Positions 23,150 to 33,355 of a DNA stretch of 64,000 nucleotides are shown piece by piece. Within the stretch, counting starts at the first letter, position 1; each line of letters starts with the position of its first letter. The notes beneath the pieces are model-generated. The model worked only from the letters and a program-made list of their open reading frames with translations, ran no database searches and was not told the DNA's origin. Source of the stretch: Narthecium ossifragum (Eukaryota; Streptophyta; Magnoliopsida; Dioscoreales; Nartheciaceae); contig OY986969.1 in the NCBI GenBank assembly GCA_963920575.1, forward strand, positions 7,251,076 to 7,315,075, read 5' to 3'. Made by a program: the position numbers and the translations under genes.

Positions 23150-25644
23150 TTTTGCCCCCCGGTCTTTATGAAAATATTCTTATTTTTGTAAAGACCTTAT
23201 TCTGTTGATCAATTTGGGTGATTTTGTCGATCAATTTTGGACGATTTTATCGGCATGTTGACATTTTATTAGCCATTCAATCAAAAATCTTTGTCGACCA
23301 TTTGCTATTATTGGTCGATCACTTTTATAAGTTCATGCCTGATCAACCTTTGGCCGATGACCAATTCTTTATCTCTCAGTTTTGGCTGATGAACAATTTT
23401 TAACGCTCAGCTTTGGTCGATGGCCAATTTTTATCGCTCAGCTTTGGCCAATGACCAATTGTTTATCGTTCAGTTTTGGTCGATGACCAATGTTTTATCG
23501 AGGTGAAGAATGCCCGATATCGGCCAATGAGTAATGCTGGGCATTGATCATCGACGGGTGATGAGTAATGAACGATGAGTGATGCTTGGCAATAAGCAAG
23601 GAAGGGCGATGAGGGAGGTAGCCGATAGAGCAAGGTAGGCCGATGAAGAATGGTTTATCGAGGTGAAGAATGGCCGATGCTTGGGCGATGTTCGTCGACG
23701 AGCGACGAGTAACAAGCGATGGCCGTCGATGAAGAATGATGGAGGTGATGCTCTGCTTTTCTGTCTTCCGCGATGGGTGTCGATGAGCGATGTTTAAAGC
23801 TGGGCAATGGTCATCGATGGTCAATAGAGAAAGGTGAGCGATGAGCTTCGACGGGCAATGGTCATCGACGATGATGAGTGATGGTCTTTGATGGTCGATG
23901 AAGAAAGGTGAGCGATGAGCTTCGACGTCGACCAATGGGTGATGAACAAAAACTGAGCGATGGCCATCGTCGAGCGATGAGCAAAGCTGAGCGATGAGGA
24001 ATCTGAGCGATAGCCATCGACGAGCGATGAGCAATGGACGACAGGCAAGAGTGGGTGATGCTCGTTTTTCCCGTCTTCCGCGATGGGCGACGATCGGGGT
24101 GGTGAAAAAAGCAAGGGTGACGAGGATGGAGATGGAGTCCAGGGGTGAGGGGGGCGAACACCAGCCTTGGATCCACCAGATCGCAGAGCGTGCCCATGGC
24201 CAGCCGGGTGAACACTACGTCGGAGACGGAGTATTCCAGTGTTGCTGACGTTAGTGACGAGGGGTGCTCTGTTTTTCCTCTAATCGCTGTTGTAGACGAC
24301 CAGGAAGATGGCCGGGATGAGAGAGAGCAGGGGAGGCGAGGCAAAGTGCGGCGAGAGATGACGGTCTGTGAGAGCCGCTTGGGAGGCGATCTAGGTCCTC
24401 TTCTTCGTCTTCCGACTGACGTGAGGTACTTGATAAAGGATGAACATGCGGCAGCTAGTCTCCCCTGTTTGCTCTGTTTACCACCAGCACTCCGATGGTT
24501 TCCTTTTCCGCCGCTGCCATTGTTCCATACCGCGTCGGAGACGGAGGTGATGACTCCGACGTTGCTCTATTCTCCCCCAAACGGCCATAGGTTGCCATCT
24601 TCCCAAGTGATAGGAGCTTTGAGGCCGATGTTGGCACGGCAATGAGGGATCTGGGATGCTCGAAGGAAGCCGCGGTCTGAGGAATTAGGCATGGTTTTCC
24701 CTTCCGCCGCTGCCGTCGTCCCATGGTCAGCCGAGTGAAGACCGCGCCGGAGACGGAGGTGATGACCCTGGCATTGCTCTGTTTTTCCCCCCCAACTGTG
24801 ACAAATGTCCGTCATCCCAACCGATGGAACCTTTGAGGCCGAGGATGGCAGTGACGACAAGGACTTGGGCTTGCTTGAGGTAGGCCGTTGCCTGAGGATC
24901 TAAGCTGGGGCGTCGAGGGGCGCTGGGAAAGATGGAGCAGCTTACCCATCAACCTTTCGATGTTTGCCACTTCCATCGTTGCCGTCCGATGGCTTTCCCT
25001 TCGGCCGCTGCCGTTGTGGTCACCGTCGCTGCCTCGATCGGAATGGACTGGGTCGAGGAGGATGCCGAGAGCCCAAATGGAACCTTCCCTCATCGTGGAG
25101 GTAGAGGGTGGCGTTGTCGTAGACCTCTCCGCCGGAGTTGGTGACGACGAAGTAGATGTTCTATCTGATGAAGAAAAGTACGGCGGCAATCTGCTTGGCG
25201 AACTGGAACTCGCCGATGCCGCAGTAAACCCTTCCACCGGAGTTGGTGATGGGGAGGTAGTTGCACAGGGTGCGGATGGTGGAGCGGTTTCCCTGGCAAC
25301 GGGTTAAGCGGGGTAGATGGCTTTGAACCGCCTTGAACTGCTGCGGTTTTCACGTGCACGATCTCCCCTTGACATTCCTGCCTTGAACCGCTTGAACCGC
25401 CCTAAACTGCTGCGCAAAGGCAGCGAATGGTGGGGTGTCCTCCCTGATGACGCCGGCCACAAGGGATCTCCAAGAAGAAGAGGGCTGGCCGTCTCTGGCG
25501 TGTAGACGCTGATCGGGAGACCATTGTCGGAGCCGCAGGTGTTCTCCATGTCTGTCAGATATGCTTTTCCAGAGTGCTCTCTCTCATTTTGTCCCTTCTT
25601 CTTTGACAGCTTCAACACAAGGTCCCACCGGGCGTGCCAAAAAA
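23150..25644 (-). other. Interior of the non-autonomous element, with possible captured gene fragment
   Basis: The part 23180-24100 is a degenerate array of GATGAGCGATGG- and CGATGACCAAT-like words. The part 24100-25310 is GC-rich. On the minus strand at about 25090-25300 a frame reads like spliced plant coding sequence (STIRTLCNYLPITNSGG, then YCGIGEFQFAKQIAAVLFF) before a stop. I do not recognise the family. A captured exon is possible but unproven. Confidence 0.45.
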
Positions 25645-26843
25645 TGTTAGAATAGAAATTATGACCGTTGACGGGGACTGTAATCAAGGTCAAAATCTAT
25701 TTCCACATTCGAATATCAGGAGATTGTGGTTTTTAGTTCTACTCCTTCGAATGATCGAATAAGAGGTGTTGAAGTGTACAAAGAAGTAATTTTGGTAGAT
25801 GATGAAGTTGATAGAAATGGAAAATGGAAATGGAAAATGGGAAATGGAGGTTGAAAAATGGAAAATGGACAGCGGAAAATGGAATTCTATAGTAAATCTA
25901 CTCCTATGAAATTATAGATCTACTCCTAGGAAATTAAATATGGTAGCACTACTCCTAGGAAAATATGATAATTCTACTCCTATGGAAGACATTAGTGTAG
26001 CACTACTCCTAGAAATGAAGGACGTTGCAGGAATTTAAAGGAATGAAAAAGGCTTATTAAGATAAATAAGACTACATTGATAAATGTAAAATACTACATA
26101 AAAAGATAAAAAACTGGTTTGCTTTGATGGCCGGGGCCTGTTTTTCTTCTTTCTCTTGGCTTTTATAGAGTTTCTGGTAACTGATTTGGAAACTGCCAAG
26201 AAACCACTCTGCAGTTGCTGCAACTGTTGCTCTGAAAGTGGAAACCACCAGAACTGCATAACTGGTCTAAACTGCTCTGGAACCGCCACTAAACAACGCC
26301 TCCTGTCTTTTGCTGTATTTTTGCTGATGATAACCTTGGAATCTGGGAAAACGTTGAACATCAAAGTTGTAGATCTTCAAATTATCTTTCCAACGGTATC
26401 AGAAACGTCCAATTTGGACAACAGATGAGAAAGTTATGGTCAAAATACTTAGACTGCACTAATGGCCTATTAGTAAATATGAACGCTAGAAATCTGGACG
26501 ACATCGTCCATTTTGGGCGATGACATCATCGTCCATTTTGGACGATAGGAAAGTTGGACGATGACATTAACAAATTCGTCCATTATTTACTATTTTGCCA
26601 CTGGTCACTTCAACTGTCAGTTTGGCATACTGAACGATGGAATTTGAAGATCTCGTCAACATAAAAGTTGTAGATCTTCTCGTCCTCTTTCCAATGGTTC
26701 AAGAATTGTCCAATTTGGATACTTGATGTAAAAGTTATGGCCAAAATACTTCAGTTGTGTCAAAACTTAAGTATTTATCGGTTGATTGGCAATATTTACG
26801 AAATTGCCATTGGTCGCCCAAATGGCTATATTTATGGCTAACA
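25645..26843 (-). repeat. 5' LTR of the non-autonomous element
   Basis: A 1,199-bp LTR from TGTTAGAATAG to GGCTAACA, next to the primer-binding site at about 25621-25641 (minus strand). It has the same internal words as the left copy. Confidence 0.85.
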
Positions 26844-26848
26844 GTAGG

Positions 26849-27510
26849 CTAATCGTAAAGGGGAAATTTCACATGCCTTTGTTAAGGGTGTTAAGCATAT
26901 TCCCACTGGATTAGAGTGGAAGTAACTCAGGGGACACTTTGGGATTTAAACAATGTTTATAACAGTACATATGTAATATATCATATTTCAAGGGTAAATA
27001 TGTAATTTCATATGTTTTCAGGGATACATATGTAAATAATTCTTTAAAAATTTTCATATTAAACTTATTTTATTTAAACTTTAGGGCTTTGAATAACAAA
27101 AATAGCCTTATTTTATTTAAACTTTAGGGCTTTGAGTAACATAAAATGGTATGTTTTGTAACTAAAACGTAAGAGGATTCTAAGTTAAAAGATGAAAATA
27201 AAGTATATTTAACATGTAATGTTTTAAATGATTTGTGCCCTATTTTATAGTTTCTTGTACATTGAAGTTTTCTATGTATTAAATTCACTTATTTATTAAT
27301 TGACAAAGTATGCCACTTTATGTTTTTCTTTTAAAATAGATTATTTTTATTTTCCTTTGTCAAGTTTCTCCTTTATAATTTCTCTTCTAAAATGCATAGA
27401 GCTCATTATTGCAGTGTGGAGAGTGGCATATTTAATGTACTATAAAAGAATCACAGGCTTTATTTACAAAACTTTTTGTCTATCTTGAAAAACGTAATTA
27501 TTGGAAAAGC
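26849..27510. repeat. AT-rich repeat, copy 1
   Basis: AT-rich DNA. The part about 27064-27325, starting near TTAGGGCTTTGAATAACAAA, recurs twice at 28816-29217. No gene was recognised. Confidence 0.55.
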
Positions 27511-27660
27511 TTAGGGGTTGTTTGGTTTGGAAAACATTTTCATATTTTCAATTTAAGTTTTTATTTTCTGTTTTCATTTTATAAAATTGAAAATATGAAA
27601 ACGTGTTTGGTTTAAAATGTTGAAAACTATTTTCTGAAAATGAAAACATGCATATATAAT
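27511..27660. mobile_element. Possible DNA-transposon terminus
   Basis: TAGGGGTTGTTTGGTTTGG followed by self-complementary TTTTC/GAAAA-rich words, typical of ends of plant fold-back or MITE-like elements. A similar AAAC/GTTTT-rich stretch in the opposite sense lies at 35826-35965. The two could be ends of one large disrupted element, but no target duplication was found. Confidence 0.3.
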
Positions 27661-28815
27661 TGGTTTGTGAGTGTAATTTTTGTTTTCTTGGTTTAATTTT
27701 ATAAGCTAGTTATTATGATTTATTTTATATTTATGTATGTTATAAATCATTAGTATATGAGTTTCATATCTTTTTGTAATTACTATTTTGAAACCATTGA
27801 ATCTCATAATTTCTTTTAATATAAGTATATATTCATATATTATAGTAATAATTTTTTCATAAATACATAAGTTTAACTCTTAATTTTAGCAAAATAGTAT
27901 AAATTAGAATTTAACAAAGTATGTATTCAGATCTGGACGGCTGGAATCGGCTGGAATCGAGCATGATCAGATCTGAACGGCTCAGATCGTCTGATTGGAT
28001 TGGAAAAGGGGTGGAAAAGGGGAAGCAAATCGAAGGGATGTTGGCGCAGGGTAAACGTGGATCTCTCAATGGGAGAGACAACCAAACTCTCTATGGGAGA
28101 GATAACCAGATTTCTATAGAGGAAGAAACCAAAAATCCTATTTTATTCATCAACCAAAACTGACTATTTACAAACCCTAGGCCTCATTTTATAGGTTTAA
28201 GGAAAGATCAACCCAACTCAAACATGGACTCAAACATCATTAGCCTAATTCAAATATCAAATCCGGAATTAAACCGGAACTTATAATCCTACTAGAAATA
28301 GGAAATCTGCCAAAAATAGAAACCGATAAAACTGCCTAAAAAGGAAAGTTTTCACTAAAACTGAGATTTAAGACCAAAGGAAAAGGAATTTGATGATTTG
28401 ACGATCAGTCATGGAGAGATCAAAGATCTCTGATGATTAATGACGGGCTCGTCGACCCGGTCGTTTCGACTGGTCGCACACCCCGATCGGACACCCGGAT
28501 CAAAAGTTATGGCCATCCAAAGATCTCAGTCGAATGGATGGGGTCTGAATGCGTCCGGATCGCCTCGGAAGCTGCTCCGGATCGGACTCGGTCAGGTCCG
28601 CCCTTGGTCCTGCATCAGATGTGACTTGCCGAACTTGGATCAGCGGTGAGAGAGGATTGCCGGAGGTTGGGACCCACAGAGAAGGGGTCGTCTGGGCCTA
28701 AGGACTCGATCCATCGGACTGGATCGTCCGTTGCGGCGTAGTAGATGGTGGAAACAAGGAGGCCGGCGTCGGAGGTGGTTGGGGAAGGAGGTCGGGGTGC
28801 TTGGTGGAGTGGAAC
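27661..28815. other. LTR-like debris, no gene
   Basis: The part 27900-28400 holds repeated GGGAGAGA-type words and worn LTR-like sequence. The part 28430-28630 is GC-rich with GATCGGAC words and AAAAGTTATGGCCATCC, a phrase also seen in the LTRs at 21970-26843. No ends were found. Confidence 0.35.
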
Positions 28816-29217
28816 AGGGCTTTGAATAACAAAAATAGCCTTATTTTATTTAAACTTTAGGGCTTTGAGTAGCATAAAATGCTATGTTTTGTAGGTAAGA
28901 GGATTCTAAGTAAAAAGACAAAAATAATGTATATTTAACATGTAATGTTTTAAATGATCTGTGCCCTATTTTATAGTTTTTTGTACATTGAAGTTTTCTA
29001 TGTATTAAATTCACTTATTTATTAATTGACAAAGTAGGCCACTTTATGTTTTTATTTAAACTTTAGGGCTTTGAATAACAAAAATAGCCTTATTTTATTT
29101 AAACTTTAGGGCTTTGAGTAACATAAAATGGTATGTTTTGTAACTAAAACGTAAGAGGATTCTAAGTTAAAAGACGAAAATAAAGTATATTTAACATGTA
29201 ATGTTTTAAATGATCTG
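28816..29217. repeat. AT-rich repeat, copies 2 and 3 in tandem
   Basis: Two adjoining copies (28816 to about 29055, and about 29055-29217) of the unit seen at 27064-27325. Copy 2 lacks a few bases after TTTTGTA; copy 3 matches copy 1 there. They sit inside a GC-rich minisatellite (GCTTGGTGGAGTGGAAC before, CTTGGCGGAGTAGAAT after). Confidence 0.7.
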
Positions 29218-29597
29218 TGTCTTGGCGGAGTAGAATAGGGATTGGGGTCGAAGTCGTGGCGATCGTCGGAGGCGGCGATGCGCAGCGTGAACGGTGAAGA
29301 GGCGGTGGTGGGCTTGACGGCGACGAGGCTTGATAGAGTGGAACGACGATCGGGGTTCGGAGTCGTGGCGATGCATGGCGTGAACGGCGAAGAAGTGGTG
29401 GTGGGCTTGATAGCGACGAGGGCTTGGTGGACTGGAATAACGACGAGGGCTTGATGGACTGGAACGGCGACCGAGGCCCGGAGTCGTGGGTAATGGCGAT
29501 CGCCGCCTTGAGATGCTTGGGCTAGCGTGGGTGGTGGTGGACTTGGACGGTGATGGAGCTGCTTGGGGTGGCTTGAACAGCGAAGGAGGTGGTGTGG
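29218..29597. repeat. GC-rich minisatellite
   Basis: Variants of a unit containing GGCGAAGAAGTGGTGGTGGG and CTTGATGGACTGGAACGGCG. The same material continues on the far side of the two solo LTRs (33323-33350 and 35617-35825), so it was one tract before they inserted. Confidence 0.6.
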
Positions 29598-29773
29598 TGT
29601 CTCGCCCCAACCCGCGAAAGCCCAACCGGGCCGGGAACGCGAACCGGAACCTAACTAACTGCGAAATTTATGGCGAGAGTTCCCTCTAACCTATCGGTCT
29701 CCCTAAACAATTCATTAAACACCCTCAATTAAAAATTCTAAAAATTATAGAAATCTCAAGCTTAAAGATTATA

Positions 29774-31180
29774 GGCTAAATTTTCAATTAGTACCCTGTA
29801 GTTTGACCCATATTTTTATGTGGTCCTTATATTTCAAAAAGTTGCAATACATACCCACAAATTTAAGAATCTCTCTTATGTGGTCCGCCACGTCAGCTTC
29901 CGTCGAACGTCGTCAACCAGCTAACGGCAAACTAGCATGCGTGGCCCATTTTTATCCACGTGGCCATTTTTAAATATATTTTTATCCACATCACTTCTCC
30001 CTCTTCTCTCTCTCTTCTCGCTCTTCTCTCTCTCTCTCTTCTCCCTCTTCTCTCTTTCTTCTCCCTCTTCTCTCTTCCGAAACCGGCAGACGATCAGCTC
30101 GATGGCCTCTTCGAAGGCGGCGGCGAACTCGTCGGCCTCCCTGCAAGGGGCATCATCGCCATGGAGGAGGTTAGAAGGTCGGAGGTCGTCGGAGGTCGTG
30201 ATGGCGTTCGGGTGGATGTTGGGGGTGATGGGGATGGGGATCGGAGGATGGGATGGAGTTGGGGACGACGGGATCGAACGGTGGCGAGCTGGGATGGAGG
30301 TGCGGATCCGCGGCGACCCGGGATGGAGCTCGGAGGATGGGATGGAGCTGGGATGGATCCGGGATGGAGGTGGGATGGAATCGGGATGGAGCTCGGAGGA
30401 TGGGATGGAGCTCAGAGCTCGGAGGATAGGACCGACGACGTGCTTGGCGATGGGCTTGGCGGCGACCTCGCGTTGGATCCGACGGGATCGGATGGCATCG
30501 CGAAGAAGAGGAGGCGACGCAACGGGATCGGCCGATCGGCGACTGACGGCGAGCGCTCGGGATCGGGATCGGCGAGCTCGGGACGACGAGATCGGGACAT
30601 CAAGCTCGGGACGGCGAGCTCGGGATGGCGAGATCAGGATGGCGAGATCAGGACGGCGACGGCGAGATCGGGTTGGCGATGGCGGGATGGAGCTGGGATG
30701 GAGGTGGGTCGGCGAGATTGCCACCAAACCCATCACCACCTCGTCCAATCTCTAGGACGTCGATGTCGGGACGACGACGACAAGATCGGGACGGCGACGG
30801 CGGGATGGATCCGAGGTGAGCTCGGATGGAGCTGGGATGGAGGTGGGACGGCGACATCGGGGGACGGCGATGTCGGCAGCTTGATGGTGAGCTGGTCGGA
30901 AAAGAGAAAGGGAGAAGAGAGAGAGAAGAGGGAGAAGAGAGAGAGAGAAGAGGGAGAAGCTGACGTGGATAAAAATATATTTAAAAATGGCCACGTGGAT
31001 AAAAATGGGCCACGCGTGCTAGTTTGCCGTTAGCTGGTTGATGACGTTCGACGGAAGCTGACGTGGCGGACCACATAAGAGAGATTCTTAAATTTGAGTG
31101 TCTATATTGCAACTTTTTAAAATGTAAGGACCACATAAAAATATGGGTCAAACTACAGGGTATTAATTGAAAATTTAGCC
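29774..31180. mobile_element. Mutator-like element with about 250-300-bp terminal inverted repeats
   Basis: A 1,407-bp element with a perfect 9-bp target duplication, AAGATTATA (29765-29773 and 31181-31189), the length typical of the Mutator superfamily. The ends begin GGCTAAATTTTCAATTA and, inverted at the right, GGCTAAATTTTCAATTAA; the inverted repeats run through the CGTGGCCATTTTTAAATATA part and into CT/GA-rich tracts. The interior (about 30090-30890) is GC-rich with repeats of GGGATGGAGCTCGGAGGATG. Long frames on both strands there are repetitive and I do not call a gene. A Pack-MULE carrying host fragments is possible. Confidence 0.88.
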
Positions 31181-32319
31181 AAGATTATAAATCCAAAGTA
31201 CAATCTATAAAACCTCAAAGAGAGGAAATCATGTACAAACATTTATACACTCTCATAGGAGGATAGCTATACAAGGGTTCTGAAAGCAGAAAGATCACCA
31301 CTCCTCAAACTCCGTTAGGCGCCGTCGTACCGCCAACCAACTGTCCGGTAGGGGCCACCGAAGAGGAGCTAACGCATGCACCTGCAACTGCAAAACGCAG
31401 CCCGGGTAGGAATGAGCAACTAAGCTCAACAGGGAAACTACACTAAGACTCACAGAAGGAAGAGGAAAACGCAACAGTGTCGCCTTCTAGCAAGGTCTGA
31501 GTGTACACAGGGGCCCCATAACCCCACCGCGTGTCTATGAGGAGCCTCAGTCATGGTCTTCCAACCTAGCTGGTCACATACTGGGTCACCCTCAGCGAGA
31601 CAGGAAACCAACACTGCCATCTCACAAGCAGGAAACCAGCACTGCTAGTGGGGCAGACAACACCGCTGAGTAGGCACACCCTCTACTCAAGAGACAAGGA
31701 AACCGAACACCGGCTACACCTCAGAACCCGGCTCGAGGCCGACACGACCTCTAAATCATCAATCAACGAGTGTTCAAGTCATCTAGGCCTATCATTGAAT
31801 CGACTGAACACAACCATTCAAACCTGGACCAAGCTGCCCAGCCCCGGTCCTAAGGCTAAATCCGAGCTTCCAAGCCTCGGTACGGAAATACCACAGATCG
31901 CCCATGCCCTATCATTATGCAGCTAATGCACAACAAGATGCATGCTATGAACACACGCAGGAAAGCAGATAAGCATGCAAACATATGTGACGATAAATAA
32001 ACATGGTCTTGGCTCGGCACCCTGCCGGCCCGGGATAGTGAACAACAAATACAGACTAAGGAACTGTTGCAGTGGTAACCCCACCAACCGCAACTACTCC
32101 ACAAAAGACAGCATGTTACATGAAGTAACCCCGACAAACAGGTATAACAATACAACGTGCTAAACTACACATCCCGGGTGTCATCGCTCTCCCGGTTCAC
32201 CACTACCATTATGGGGCTAACATGCTCAAGAATATGTACAAGTTATAAAACGGTAAAGAAAAACCACATATACGAAGCCCCGCGGGCAAAAAACCATTGA
32301 AAATGCCTCTCAGCCACCA

Positions 32320-32570
32320 AGGAGATCGATCTCCCCACTAGAGAAGATCGATCTGCTTAGTGCTTGGGAGGTCTCGTCCCGGTCAAGCAAAAAAGGATCG
32401 ATCTTCTCCACCAGAAGGATCGATCTTCTCCACCAGAAGGATCGATCTTCCTCGTGACCCAGGACCCCGTCTATGCCTGCCAAGAAAAGATCGATCTTCT
32501 CTACCAGGAGATCGATCCTACACGGGCTAGGGATGCCGTCCCACAAATGATCGATCTTTCTTAAGGAAAG
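32320..32570. repeat. GATCGATC hairpin array in a family-R LTR
   Basis: At least seven GATCGATC cores are spaced mostly 21-22 bp within pairs, e.g. AAGGATCGATCTTCTCCACC repeated. The arms around each pair are complementary (GATCGATCTTCT with AGAAG...ATCGATC), so each pair can form one hairpin. Confidence 0.75.
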
Positions 32571-33355
32571 CTCAATATGAATGGGTTCAATGGGAAAAAA
32601 CCGTCAAAAAACTCCACCAAATCCCACAAAACCTTAAGATCTGGTAGTACGAAGGACCACGAGTCCAAAATCGATGCTTTGATTGAAAACAAACATGTAC
32701 ATAATCATATCTAAGCAAAACAAATCACGGCCAAGCTCAAAACTCACAAATCCGGAAAAACAAGTAGGTAGGATCCCTACCTAGACTAGAGCAGCTTCAA
32801 TCCCAGCTGCTAAGCCTTGGATCGTCCTCAATCTTCTCCAAATCCAACCGAATCTCAACTCAAGAACGCAGATTTGAAAAGAGAATCAAAGAAGGGGGTC
32901 TCGTTCGTTCTATAGACGGACGAACCGCCTTATGAGAGATCGATATTTCCTCAAGAAGAGATCGATCTTTCATGACGAACCGACTTAACTTTCTGGCGCA
33001 AAAAGATCGATCTTCTTAGCAACGGAAGATCGATCCATTTCGCTCAGAAAGTCAGACTTGGGCTAAAACATGAGCCCAAGCCCGGATCTTCCGATCCCGG
33101 GTCCACCTAACCATTCTAATCAAACATTAACACAAACACGGTCAGTGTGTGCACACGCGGGTGTGAAACAAACCGACAATGTACAATTTACCAAATTGCC
33201 CTTGCGGCCCAAGAAACAATGTGATCCACCAGATCATGCGCTTGACGCAAAACAAGCAAACGAGCCACGGGCCCGACCCAGCCGGTCGACCCAGGAGTAG
33301 AGGGACATGTCCTCACATGTGGGGTCATGGTGGTGGGCTTGGACGGCGATGGAGA

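Larger units (their letters stand above)
21970..26843 (-). mobile_element. Complete non-autonomous LTR retrotransposon (LARD-like)
   Basis: Two direct LTRs, 21970-23149 and 25645-26843, both run from TGTTAGAA to GGCTAACA and are flanked by a perfect 5-bp target duplication, GTAGG (21965-21969 and 26844-26848). The orientation is minus: next to the right LTR the minus strand reads TTGGCACGCCCGGTGGGACC, a Tat-type primer-binding site, and next to the left LTR it reads CCGGGGGGCAAAA, a polypurine tract. The 2.5-kb interior has no recognisable gag or polymerase, so it depended on another element for movement. Confidence 0.88.
29598..33317 (-). mobile_element. Solo family-R LTR (minus) containing a Mutator-like element
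   Basis: It starts TGTCTCGCCCCAACCCGCG and ends GGGACATGTCCTCACA, with a perfect 5-bp target duplication, TGTGG (29593-29597 and 33318-33322). Removing the Mutator-like insertion and its duplicated target leaves about 2.3 kb. In its own orientation it shows the TTTCACACCCGCGT region near 33165, GATCGATC hairpins at 33040-32930 and 32570-32320, and a donor-like hairpin at 32783-32765 (arms TAGGTAG and CTACCTA). Confidence 0.88.

Noticed and set aside
29921..31033. Frames of 272-357 codons on both strands of the Mutator-like element
   Set aside because: They overlap on opposite strands, consist of repeats of Gly/Asp/Trp or Ser/Arg/Pro, and begin or end in the terminal inverted repeats. Base composition explains them.
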